The notes below the pieces were generated by a model. That model made no database searches. It was given only the letters and a program-made list of their open reading frames with translations, and had not been told where the DNA came from. The position numbers were made by a program, and so were the translations under genes. Below, piece by piece: positions 1-5,933 of a stretch of 5,933 bases of DNA. Each line of letters starts with the position of its first letter. The stretch's first letter is position 1. The stretch is from positions 1 through 5,933 of the forward strand of contig JAKSCZ010000580.1 in the NCBI GenBank assembly GCA_022360335.1. Direction: 5' to 3'. The DNA comes from Pseudomonadota bacterium. GTDB lineage: Bacteria; Pseudomonadota; Gammaproteobacteria; Steroidobacterales; Woeseiaceae.

Positions 1-1488
1 CACGCGCTCGATCGCGATGCCGAATTCGTCGGCGACGACCTGCGCCACCATGATGTACAGACCCTGCCCCATCTCCGTGCCGCCGTGATTCAGCTGCACG
101 GTACCGTCGCGATAGACGTTGACGAGCGCACCGGCCTGGTTGAGTATCGTCGACGTAAACGAAATACCGAACTTCACGGGCGTGATCGCGATCCCGCGCC
201 GCAGCACCGTGCTCACCTCGTTGAAGCGTTCGATCTCGACGCGCCGCCGTTCGTAGCCGCTGCTCTCGAGCAGGCGGTCGAACAACTCGTCGAGGATGTT
301 GTCTTCGACGACTTGCCGGTACTGCGTGACGTTGCGTTCGTCCTTGCCGTAGAAGTTGATGCGCCGTACCTCGAGCGGATCCTTGCCGAGCGTACGCGCG
401 ATGTCGTCGATGGCGTATTCGATCGCGAACATGCCTTGCGGGCCGCCGAAGCCGCGAAACGCCGTGTTCGACACGGTGTTCGTCCTGCAGCGGTGCGACA
501 GGATGCGCAGGTTGTCGAGGAAATAGGCGTTGTCGCAGTGGAACATCGCGCGGTCGTTCACGGGCCCCGACAGATCCGCCGACATGCCGCAGCGCGACGC
601 GAGCTCGAAATCGATGCCGAGAATACGGCCCGCCTCGTCGAAACCGACGTCGTAGTCGATCACGAAGTCGTGACGCTTGCCCGTCATGATCATGTCGTCG
701 TCGCGATCCAGCCGCAGTTTGCACGGCCTGCCCGTTTTCTGGGCGACGAGCGCGGCGGCGCAGCCGATGAGCGCGGCCTGGCTCTCCTTGCCGCCGAACG
801 CCCCGCCCATGCGCCGGCAGACGACCGTCACGTCCTTGGCGTCACGGCAGGTCGCATGCGCGACGATGCGCTGCACCTCGTCGGGATGCTGGGTCGAACT
901 GTAGACGAGCAGGCAGCCGTCCTCCTGCGGCAGCGCCATCGCCACGTGGCCCTCGAGATAGAACTGGTCCTGTCCGCCCAGCGATACGCGGCGCTGCAGG
1001 CGATGAGGCGCCTCTCCGAGCGCCGCTTTGGCGTCGCCGCGCGCGAGCGTCTCGCTCGGCAGCACGAACGAGCCCTTCTCGACGGCCTCGGACACGTCGA
1101 GAACGGCCTCGAGTTCCCGGTACTCGATCCTGGCCTGACGCGCGGCCCGGCGTGCGGCATCGACCGACGTCGCGGCAACGGCAAACACGGGCTGGCCGAC
1201 ATACTGCACGAGGCCGTCCGCGAATACCGGGTCGTCCTTGACGACCGATCCGTAGTTGTTCTCACCCGGGACGTCGCTCGCGAGCATGACGTCGACGACG
1301 CCGGGCGCGGCGCGGACGGCATCGAGATCGATCGAACGGATGCGCGCGTGCGCCTTGTCGCTCATGCCGATCGCGATGTGCAGGAGATCGCGCGGCTCGG
1401 GCAGATCGTCCGTGTAGGCCGCCGTCCCGGCCACGTGCAGATGCGCGCTGTCGTGCGGCAGCGCCTTGCCGACGGCCCTAGCGGCCAT
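1..1488 (-). CDS. xdhB: Xanthine dehydrogenase large (molybdopterin) subunit XdhB, C-terminus cut by window edge
   Basis: This is the molybdenum-cofactor subunit of xanthine dehydrogenase, which hydroxylates hypoxanthine to xanthine and xanthine to urate in the cytoplasm, passing electrons to XdhA. 496 codons are present with no stop; family members run to about 770-780 residues, so roughly the first two thirds is seen. The N-terminus (VGKALPHDSAHLHVAGTAAY) is typical. Motifs in order: GGQDQFYLEG at 171-180, SSTQHP at 197-202, RMGGAFGGKES at 226-236, DRDDDM and TGKRHDF near 260-275, NDRAMFHCDNAY at 311-322, NTAFRGFGGPQG at 341-352, PVKFGISFT at 437-445 and NHGGTEMGQG near the edge. Aligned by eye to bovine XDH, Q200, E235, R313, F347 and F444 match Gln767, Glu802, Arg880, Phe914 and Phe1009. 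The catalytic base (bovine Glu1261) lies outside the window. The ATG overlaps the end of xdhA by 11 nt and has only a weak ribosome site, suggesting translational coupling. It appears intact as far as it goes. Confidence 0.97.
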   Translation of the reverse strand, partial: MAARAVGKALPHDSAHLHVAGTAAYTDDLPEPRDLLHIAIGMSDKAHARIRSIDLDAVRAAPGVVDVMLASDVPGENNYGSVVKDDPVFADGLVQYVGQPVFAVAATSVDAARRAARQARIEYRELEAVLDVSEAVEKGSFVLPSETLARGDAKAALGEAPHRLQRRVSLGGQDQFYLEGHVAMALPQEDGCLLVYSSTQHPDEVQRIVAHATCRDAKDVTVVCRRMGGAFGGKESQAALIGCAAALVAQKTGRPCKLRLDRDDDMIMTGKRHDFVIDYDVGFDEAGRILGIDFELASRCGMSADLSGPVNDRAMFHCDNAYFLDNLRILSHRCRTNTVSNTAFRGFGGPQGMFAIEYAIDDIARTLGKDPLEVRRINFYGKDERNVTQYRQVVEDNILDELFDRLLESSGYERRRVEIERFNEVSTVLRRGIAITPVKFGISFTSTILNQAGALVNVYRDGTVQLNHGGTEMGQGLYIMVAQVVADEFGIAIERV

Positions 1489-2926
1489 AGTCGTACACCG
1501 TCCCGGGCGCATCGGCGATCGTCTCGAGGTAGAAGCGCCTCAACAGGTTCTGTACGGCGAACAGGCGCATGTCCGCCGATGCACGCATGTCCGTGATCGG
1601 CCGGAAATCCGCGGCGAGCGCGGCGCAGGCCTTTTCGATCGTCCGCTCGTCCCAGCGCGCACCGTCCAGTACGCGCTCGCAGGCGGTGGCGCGCTTCACG
1701 GTCTCCGCCAGGCCGCCGCAGGCCATGCGAAAGTCCGCGACGTCATCGCCGTCGAGCGCCAGGCGATACGCCGTACAGACGGCCGAGATGTCCTGGTCGA
1801 AGCGCTTCGACCACTTCCGGCTGCTGACGATGACACCGTCCTCGGGCAGCGGTATGCGGATGCTCGCGATGAACTCGCCGGGTTCGAGCTCGTCGACCTG
1901 GTAGGACCGGTAGAATTCGTCGAGCGGCAGCTCGCGCCGTTCGGCGCCCCTGCGCAGCACCAGTGACGTGCCCGTAACCATCAAGGCGGGCATCGAGTCG
2001 CCGATCGGCGAGCCGTTGGCGATGTTGCCGCCGAGCGTACCGGCATAACGGATCGGCGGTGACGCGAAACGCCGGAACATCTCGTCGAGGCCCGGGTAGT
2101 GATCGACGATCAGCGGGATCGCATCGGCCAGCGTGACGGCGCCCCCGATGACGATGTGCGAGGACGAGACACGCCGCTCCTGTAGCTCCCGGACGCCGCC
2201 CGTATAGATGACCGTGTCGAGCTCGCGATAGCGTTTCGTCACCCACAGGCCGACGTCCGTCCCGCCCGCGAGCAGCGTCGCGTGCGGCCGCGACTCGTAC
2301 AGCTCGGCGAGCGTATCGATGTCGCGCGGTGCAAAATAGCATCGCCCGTCGCTCCGGATCCCGAGCGCTCCGTCACGCGCGATCGACCGCAGTTGCGCCG
2401 CGTGGTCCGCCGGCCGCCAGTGGTCCGCGGCGCCGGCCATCGACTGCGCCGCCGCGACGATCGGACGGTATCCCGTGCAGCGGCAGAGGTTGCCCGCGAG
2501 CGCATCGTCGATGTCGCGGCGCGACGGCCTGTCGTTCGTCCGGTACAACGCGTACAGCGACATGACGAAGCCCGGCGTGCAGAAGCCGCACTGGGAGCCG
2601 TGCTCGTCGACCATCGCCTGCTGCACCGGATGCAGGCCGCCGTCCTTGCCGCGCAGTCCTTCGACCGTGATCAGTTCCTTGCCGTCGATCGTCGGCAGGA
2701 AGCGGATGCACGAGTTGATCGTGCCGATTCGAACATCGTCGCCGCCGCGGCCGATTTCCACGATGACGACCGTGCACGCGCCGCAGTCGCCCTCGGCGCA
2801 ACCTTCCTTCGTGCCGGTCAGCCGCAGGTCTTCGCGCAGGAACTGGAGTACCGTCCGGGTCGGGTCCGCAACCTCGGTCTCGACGGCGTCGCCGTTCAGG
2901 ATGAACCGGATGGTGTTGTCGGCCAT
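1478..2926 (-). CDS. xdhA: Xanthine dehydrogenase small subunit XdhA (two [2Fe-2S] clusters and FAD)
   Basis: This is the electron-transfer subunit of cytoplasmic xanthine dehydrogenase; electrons from the Mo site in XdhB pass through two iron-sulfur clusters to FAD and, in this family, usually to NAD+. The 482-residue product is close to the usual 460-490. A plant-ferredoxin-like domain carries C43, C48, C51 and C73; the second [2Fe-2S] domain carries C113, C116, C148 and C150 (QCGFCTPG and NLCRCTGYRP). The FAD domain starts near 195, with LLAGGTD at 218-224 and GTLGGNIANGSPIGDS at 296-311, and the C-terminal flavoprotein domain contains KRFDQDISAV. The frame stays open upstream, but the ATG at 2926 is chosen because family similarity begins at ADNTIRFILNG and a longer start would overlap the hydrolase gene heavily. 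The start lies 20 bp after the hydrolase stop and has no close Shine-Dalgarno (AGGG is about 18 nt away), so coupling to upstream translation is likely. All eight cluster cysteines are present. Confidence 0.97.
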   Translation of the reverse strand: MADNTIRFILNGDAVETEVADPTRTVLQFLREDLRLTGTKEGCAEGDCGACTVVIVEIGRGGDDVRIGTINSCIRFLPTIDGKELITVEGLRGKDGGLHPVQQAMVDEHGSQCGFCTPGFVMSLYALYRTNDRPSRRDIDDALAGNLCRCTGYRPIVAAAQSMAGAADHWRPADHAAQLRSIARDGALGIRSDGRCYFAPRDIDTLAELYESRPHATLLAGGTDVGLWVTKRYRELDTVIYTGGVRELQERRVSSSHIVIGGAVTLADAIPLIVDHYPGLDEMFRRFASPPIRYAGTLGGNIANGSPIGDSMPALMVTGTSLVLRRGAERRELPLDEFYRSYQVDELEPGEFIASIRIPLPEDGVIVSSRKWSKRFDQDISAVCTAYRLALDGDDVADFRMACGGLAETVKRATACERVLDGARWDERTIEKACAALAADFRPITDMRASADMRLFAVQNLLRRFYLETIADAPGTVYDYGR

Positions 2927-2946
2927 TCGCAGTACCGCGGGCAGCC

Positions 2947-3294
2947 CTAACTGCCCCGGTAGGTCGAATAGGACCAGGGCGAAACGAGCAGCGGTACATG
3001 GTAGTCCTCGTCGCCGCGCACGCCGATGCGGACGACGACGGTCCCGAGGAATGCCGGATCGGCCGGACCGGCGCCTCGCGCCCGGAAATACGTCCCGACG
3101 TCGAACTCGAGCTCGTAGGTTCCGGTCGACAGGCAATCGTCTTCGAGCAGCGCACGCGGCGTGCGACCGTCGTCATCGGTCGTCGCACTCGCGACGAGAT
3201 CGCGCGTGTCGCCGACGGCGTAGAGACGGATATCGACGCCCGATGCCGGCCCGCCGCGCGTCGTGTCGAGAACGTGAGTTGACAATCGTCCCAT
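2947..3294 (-). CDS. hiuH: 5-hydroxyisourate hydrolase (transthyretin-like)
   Basis: The enzyme hydrolyses 5-hydroxyisourate, the unstable product of urate oxidation, to OHCU on the route to allantoin. The 115-residue length is normal for the family. The N-terminal LSTHVLD motif holds H7, DDDGR holds R44, EDYHVPLLVSP holds H99, and the protein ends in YSTYRGS, the C-terminal signature that separates true hydrolases from transthyretin. The expected catalytic His, Arg, His and the YRGS tail are all visible. There is no signal peptide, so it should be cytosolic, unlike some periplasmic homologues. It starts 19 bp after the phosphatase stop with a good ribosome site (GGGAGG, 4 nt before the ATG) and ends 20 bp before xdhA, so it is almost surely co-transcribed with both. 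No urate oxidase or OHCU decarboxylase gene is in the window. The synonyms uraH and pucM are also used. Confidence 0.96.
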   Translation of the reverse strand: MGRLSTHVLDTTRGGPASGVDIRLYAVGDTRDLVASATTDDDGRTPRALLEDDCLSTGTYELEFDVGTYFRARGAGPADPAFLGTVVVRIGVRGDEDYHVPLLVSPWSYSTYRGS

Positions 3295-3298
3295 CGGG

Positions 3299-3304
3299 CC
3301 TCCC
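3299..3304 (-). promoter_or_regulatory. Ribosome binding site of the hydroxyisourate hydrolase gene
   Basis: On the minus strand GGGAGG lies 4 nt before the ATG, in the 19-bp gap after the phosphatase stop codon. It is the clearest Shine-Dalgarno sequence in the window and supports the chosen start. Confidence 0.65.
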
Positions 3305-3313
3305 GGACGCGAA

Positions 3314-5152
3314 CTAACGCCGCGCCGCGCGCCCGGCTATGGGGGCGGCAAGCAACTCGTCGCGTCGACTTCCGAGCAGGCGGAGGCGTCTTCCATCGAG
3401 CACGTCGCCGAGATTCGCGGCCAGCACGTCGTCCGTAAGCGATTCGAGCGCGGTTCTCCAACCGTCGCTGATGCCGAAGGATACGTTCTCGAGATGAGGA
3501 GGCCGCCCGTTTCTCGACCGGAATGCGCGCTCGTGTCCGACCAGCATGAGGCCCCAGTTGCGCGTGTTGTAGAGCATGCGCCGTTCGCTGCGCCCCTCGT
3601 TGTAGATCAGCGTATCGAAGACGTACATCGCCTCCCACTGGTCCGGCAGCGGACACATCGCGCCCGCACCGCGTCCGCTGGCACGCCGCGCCTCCTCGTT
3701 ACTGACCTTCGCCGGGTAGAACTGCAAGGAACCGTCGCGGCCGTCGACCTCGCGCACCACGGCGACGGGCACCATGTCGAGCTCCAGCAGACGATCGAGG
3801 CGATAGGCGGCGACGTCGGGATAGAAGCCCTTGCCCTTGCGCCTGGTAAATATCGCGTTCACGACGTGGTCGCCGTCGTTGACCGTAACCACGGTCCTGC
3901 GCGTGCCGTCTTCCGTATTCCGGGCAACGATCTCGCCGTCACGCAACAGCGTCGCAAGCTCATCGGGCCCCATGTCGTGAGGCCGTACGCCGACACCGCG
4001 CGGGTGCGGAACCGGCGTGTAGGGCGTCGCGCCGGACTGGTTGTGCACCGCTATCGCGTCGCCGGCAAGGACCAGGGCATTGCCGCTGCCTTTGTAATGC
4101 GTGCTGAGCATGCCCGTATCGATTTCGACGACCCGGCCTTCGAAGCGTTGCAACACCCGCCGCGTCGGCGTCGGTGTATGGCCTATCACGACGCGCTTCG
4201 CGCCGATCGCCGCCAGCGACTCGTCGAGGCGGTTTCTCTCGATGACGCCGCCGCAGGCGACGTTCGCGCGATACCAGAGCGGCCCGTCGGTAGAGACCAT
4301 GCTCGACCGGTCGAGCGCTTTCACGGTCTCGATCGCGGCCAGGAGTCCGGGTGCCGCGTTGCGGCGCGGCGAATATCGGCTAACGATGTCGACGAAGTCG
4401 TAGCTATTGTCGGTCGGCAGTACGACCTCCGCCTCGATCAGGACTTCGAGCGCCCTGACGTAGTCGACGAGTTCCGCCTTCAGGTCGGTGTTGACGCCGT
4501 CCAGTCCGTATTCCGTCACGACAGGCGACAAACCGCCGTGCACGAACGCCGTCTCGTTGATCACCGCGATGACCGGCTTGCTCAGCAGCCATTGGCCGTA
4601 TTTGCCGCTCGCACCGAACGCCTGACGCAGCGCGAAGTACCCCGGCGGAAATGCGTCGTCGAATTTCTCCCTCATGAGGGCCGCATCCTGCGCCGGCGGC
4701 TGCCGTCTCTGATAGGCCCGGAACCAGCGCCTTCGTTGCTCGTCGGACTCGTCGGCGGCGAACGCCCCGTACTCGCCCTTGCTGACGTAGCGCAGGTCGC
4801 CGATCATGTTCATGGACTCGTGATTGCCGATCAGCACGTGCACGAATCCCCCGGCCGCCTGCGCCTCGCCCTCGAGGCGCATCAGGAGGTCCATCGCGTC
4901 GCGTGACCGCGGTCCGCGATCGAGGATGTCGCCGACGATGACGAGATGCGCCGCGCCGCCGGCCCAGCGGAACCCGTCGTCGAGGATGCCGGCATTCTGC
5001 AGCGTGCCGACCATGGCGTCGTAGGCGCCGTGCACGTCGGCGATCGCGACGACACGGTCGACGCCGTCGACGCGCCACTCCTCAGCGTTTGCCGAAACGG
5101 CAGCCAACAGCAGCAGGAAGATCAGCTTTGGAACTCGATCACGCAACGGCAC
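3314..5152 (-). CDS. Exported PPP-type (Shewanella-like) metallophosphatase with C-terminal degenerate kinase-like domain
   Basis: The predicted 612-residue protein has a signal peptide, a calcineurin-like phosphatase domain (about 32-370) and a C-terminal domain (about 395-546) with a short tail. Phosphatase motifs are all present: ADVHG at 38-42, GDILDRG at 74-80, GNHES at 109-113, FVHGGLSP at 203-210 and IGHTPTP at 323-329, giving D39, H41, D75, N110, H205 and H325 as metal ligands. GDxxDRG, GNHE and HGGLSP point to the PPP group, closest in style to bacterial Shewanella-like phosphatases; the first motif has Ala where PPP enzymes usually have Gly. Substrate unknown: phosphoprotein or small phosphoester. 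The C-terminal part contains AAYRLDRLLELDMVP and VFDTLIYN, resembling HipA/Fam20-type kinase folds, but the catalytic positions look replaced. It is first in the apparent operon, 19 bp from the hydrolase gene. The start is GTG at 5152; TTG at 5146 is an alternative, and an in-frame TGA at 5174-5176 blocks anything longer. The phosphatase call is firm; the C-terminal call is inference. Confidence 0.88.
   Translation of the reverse strand: MPLRDRVPKLIFLLLLAAVSANAEEWRVDGVDRVVAIADVHGAYDAMVGTLQNAGILDDGFRWAGGAAHLVIVGDILDRGPRSRDAMDLLMRLEGEAQAAGGFVHVLIGNHESMNMIGDLRYVSKGEYGAFAADESDEQRRRWFRAYQRRQPPAQDAALMREKFDDAFPPGYFALRQAFGASGKYGQWLLSKPVIAVINETAFVHGGLSPVVTEYGLDGVNTDLKAELVDYVRALEVLIEAEVVLPTDNSYDFVDIVSRYSPRRNAAPGLLAAIETVKALDRSSMVSTDGPLWYRANVACGGVIERNRLDESLAAIGAKRVVIGHTPTPTRRVLQRFEGRVVEIDTGMLSTHYKGSGNALVLAGDAIAVHNQSGATPYTPVPHPRGVGVRPHDMGPDELATLLRDGEIVARNTEDGTRRTVVTVNDGDHVVNAIFTRRKGKGFYPDVAAYRLDRLLELDMVPVAVVREVDGRDGSLQFYPAKVSNEEARRASGRGAGAMCPLPDQWEAMYVFDTLIYNEGRSERRMLYNTRNWGLMLVGHERAFRSRNGRPPHLENVSFGISDGWRTALESLTDDVLAANLGDVLDGRRLRLLGSRRDELLAAPIAGRAARR
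3515..3970 (-). other. C-terminal kinase-like (probable pseudokinase) domain of the metallophosphatase
   Basis: Residues about 395-546 follow the order expected of HipA/Fam20-like kinase folds: a glycine-containing strand region (DGTRRTVVTVNDG), a helix region (YPDVAAYRLDRLLELDMVP), GSLQFY, then VFDTLIYN and a final segment ending in HERAF. In active relatives, as I recall them, the catalytic loop reads roughly NxDRNxxN and the metal segment IDHxRAF. Here these read NEGRSERR (518-525) and VGHERAF (538-544), so both aspartates and the metal-binding asparagine are absent. The fold call rests on remembered motif patterns; a non-kinase domain is possible. Confidence 0.45.
5084..5152 (-). other. 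Signal peptide of the metallophosphatase
   Basis: Residues 1-23 form a typical Sec signal: a basic N-region (R4, R6, K9), a hydrophobic core at 10-19 (LIFLLLLAAV) and a likely cleavage after ANA at 21-23, just before EEW. There is no lipobox cysteine, so a soluble exported (periplasmic or secreted) protein is expected. If translation starts at the TTG the signal is two residues shorter and still intact. Confidence 0.8.
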
Positions 5153-5154
5153 GG

Positions 5155-5159
5155 TCCTC
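5155..5159 (-). promoter_or_regulatory. Ribosome binding site that bears on the phosphatase start codon
   Basis: GAGGA on the minus strand lies 2 nt before the GTG at 5152 but 8 nt before the in-frame TTG at 5146. The second spacing is nearer the usual optimum, so the TTG could be the true start. Both choices keep the signal peptide. Confidence 0.4.
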
Positions 5160-5175
5160 GACGCGCAACGGCATC

Positions 5176-5204
5176 AGTGTAGTGACTATGCCGGATTTTG
5201 GCCA
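5176..5204 (-). promoter_or_regulatory. Candidate sigma-70-like promoter for the phosphatase-hiuH-xdhAB operon
   Basis: On the minus strand TGGCCA (5204-5199) and TACACT (5181-5176) are separated by 17 bp, each matching four of six consensus positions of a -35/-10 pair. Transcription would begin near 5169, just upstream of the phosphatase ribosome site. The region is the only non-coding DNA ahead of the four minus-strand genes, which raises the prior; the match itself is modest and could be chance. Confidence 0.25.
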
Positions 5205-5282
5205 CTTGGGGCCCGGAGCACCGTATCCACGCCGTGTCCCCGGTGGTAGGCTATGCGCCGCCCATTCCACGGACGGCCGTTC

Positions 5283-5933
5283 ATGTCGGACGCAGTGCAA
5301 CTCCTCGGCATCAGCAACGCCATCGTCGACGTACTCGCCCACGTCGACGACGACCTTCTCGATCGAATCGGTTCCGTGCCCGGTTCGATGAATCTCATCG
5401 ACCGGGACCGGGCCGACGAAATATACGACGCTATCGGTCCGGCAACGGAAATGTCCGGCGGTTCCGTGGCGAACACGGTCGCGGGTTTCGCCAATCTCGG
5501 CGGCGCGGCCGCCTACATCGGGAAGGTCCGCGACGATCAGCTCGGGCGCATCTTCGACCACGACATGAAATCGCTGGGCGTCGACGTCCGCCTGAGCCGC
5601 TCGCCGGGCGGCGCGCCGACGGCGCGCAGCCTCGTGCTGATCACCGCGGACGGGCAACGCACGATGCACACTTACCTCGGCGCCTGCACCGAACTCGGCC
5701 TGGCGGACATCTGCGACACGACGATCGGCGAGCCCGGCATCGTGCTTCTCGAAGGCTACCTCTGGGATATCGACGAGGGCCCGTCGCTTGCGCGCAAGGC
5801 GGTCGACATCGCCCGCAGGAACGGGGCGGCCGTCGCACTGTCGTTGTCCGACTCGTTCTGTGTCGACCGCCATCGCGCCTCGTTCGTGAATTTCGTCGGC
5901 GACGGCGTCGACATCGTCGTCGCCGATGAAGAC
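5283..5933 (+). CDS. PfkB-family kinase, probable adenosine kinase, C-terminus cut by window edge
   Basis: This is the N-terminal 217 residues of a ribokinase-fold (PfkB) kinase, usually about 330 residues long. The sequence opens with LLGISNAIVDVLAHVDDDLL, where N12 and D16 sit at the substrate site, followed by MSGGSVANTVAG at 57-68, the small-residue motif that binds the sugar moiety, and YIGKVRDDQLGRIF at 78-91. RTMHTYLGACTEL, EGYLWD and LSLSDSFCVDRHR match the pattern of proteobacterial proteins annotated as adenosine kinase (adenosine + ATP to AMP + ADP), though PfkB enzymes with other sugar substrates share much of it. The catalytic DTxGAGD motif lies beyond the edge. ATG at 5283 puts the first strand at the usual distance from the start. 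An in-frame ATG at 5253 would add ten residues (MRRPFHGRPF) and has a GGTGG six bases upstream; a TAG at 5247 blocks anything longer. It is transcribed away from the purine-degradation genes. Confidence 0.9.
   Translation, partial: MSDAVQLLGISNAIVDVLAHVDDDLLDRIGSVPGSMNLIDRDRADEIYDAIGPATEMSGGSVANTVAGFANLGGAAAYIGKVRDDQLGRIFDHDMKSLGVDVRLSRSPGGAPTARSLVLITADGQRTMHTYLGACTELGLADICDTTIGEPGIVLLEGYLWDIDEGPSLARKAVDIARRNGAAVALSLSDSFCVDRHRASFVNFVGDGVDIVVADED

Larger units (their letters stand above)
5153..5282. promoter_or_regulatory. Divergent intergenic region between phosphatase operon and kinase gene
   Basis: About 130 bp separates the two divergent start codons (100 bp if the kinase begins at 5253). 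It must hold the promoter of the kinase and probably that of the minus-strand operon. It is locally less GC-rich around 5174-5200 (TAGTGACTATG, ATTTTGG), as promoters often are. I see no convincing plus-strand -35/-10 pair, no extended operator-like palindrome and no riboswitch-like structure. Confidence 0.6.

Noticed and set aside
85..1596. 503-codon open frame on the plus strand opposite xdhB
   Set aside because: It is antisense to well-conserved xdhB motifs; its composition (rich in R, A, V, D and H) is the mirror of GC-biased codons, and it has no recognisable domain.
2927..3136. N-terminal extension of XdhA by 70 residues
   Set aside because: It would overlap the hydrolase gene, the residues are Arg-rich and unlike the family, and the ferredoxin domain begins directly at the ATG at 2926.
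3295..3313. Possible terminator between phosphatase and hydrolase genes
   Set aside because: The 19-bp gap has no stable hairpin or T-run and contains the hydrolase ribosome site.
2373..3656. 427-codon minus-strand frame spanning xdhA, hiuH and the phosphatase end
   Set aside because: It is in a different frame from three recognisable genes, is very Arg-rich and carries no domain.
3494..4906. 470-codon plus-strand open frame opposite the phosphatase
   Set aside because: It is antisense to the phosphatase, whose motifs and signal peptide are clear. The frame stays open because of codon bias, and its product has low-complexity composition.
5200..5213. GGCC-N6-GGCC possible operator in the divergent region
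   Set aside because: GGCC is its own complement and frequent in GC-rich DNA; the four-base arms have no longer symmetry around them.
5139..5873. 244-codon minus-strand frame opposite the kinase gene
   Set aside because: It is antisense to a PfkB kinase with clear motifs and would overlap the phosphatase start.
1..5933. CRISPR array, tRNA, insertion sequence or phage features
   Set aside because: No spaced direct repeats, cloverleaf-like segments, transposase motifs or terminal inverted repeats were seen on either strand; nearly all the DNA is accounted for by five genes.

Overview
This GC-rich window, with codon positions biased so that long antisense frames stay open, looks like a bacterial chromosome segment. 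The protein families fit Pseudomonadota best (a two-subunit XdhA/XdhB xanthine dehydrogenase and an adenosine kinase of the type common in proteobacteria), but nothing in the sequence fixes the genus. Coding density is very high. I see no tRNA, rRNA, CRISPR array, insertion sequence or long repeat.

Layout: four genes lie head to tail on the minus strand, read from about 5150 down to 1. First is a signal-peptide-bearing PPP-type metallophosphatase with a C-terminal domain that looks like a degenerate kinase fold (5152-3314). After a 19-bp gap comes 5-hydroxyisourate hydrolase (3294-2947). After a 20-bp gap comes the FeS/FAD small subunit of xanthine dehydrogenase, xdhA (2926-1478). Overlapping it by 11 nt is the molybdopterin large subunit xdhB, which runs off the left edge (1488-1; 496 codons present). 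On the plus strand, diverging from a short intergenic region (5153-5282), is the first 217 codons of a PfkB-family sugar/nucleoside kinase, probably adenosine kinase, cut by the right edge.

How the genes work together: XdhAB oxidises hypoxanthine and xanthine to urate. A urate oxidase, not in the window, would make 5-hydroxyisourate, which the hydrolase converts to OHCU on the way to allantoin. The divergent kinase would return adenosine to AMP, which is the salvage direction. The window therefore reads as a purine locus with catabolism on one strand and salvage on the other. The unexpected member is the exported phosphatase, which sits first in the apparent purine-degradation operon. Its C-terminal half resembles HipA/Fam20-like kinase domains but appears to have lost the catalytic and metal-binding residues. 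That fusion and its placement are the most interesting things here; both the domain assignment and any link to purine metabolism are inferences made without a database search.
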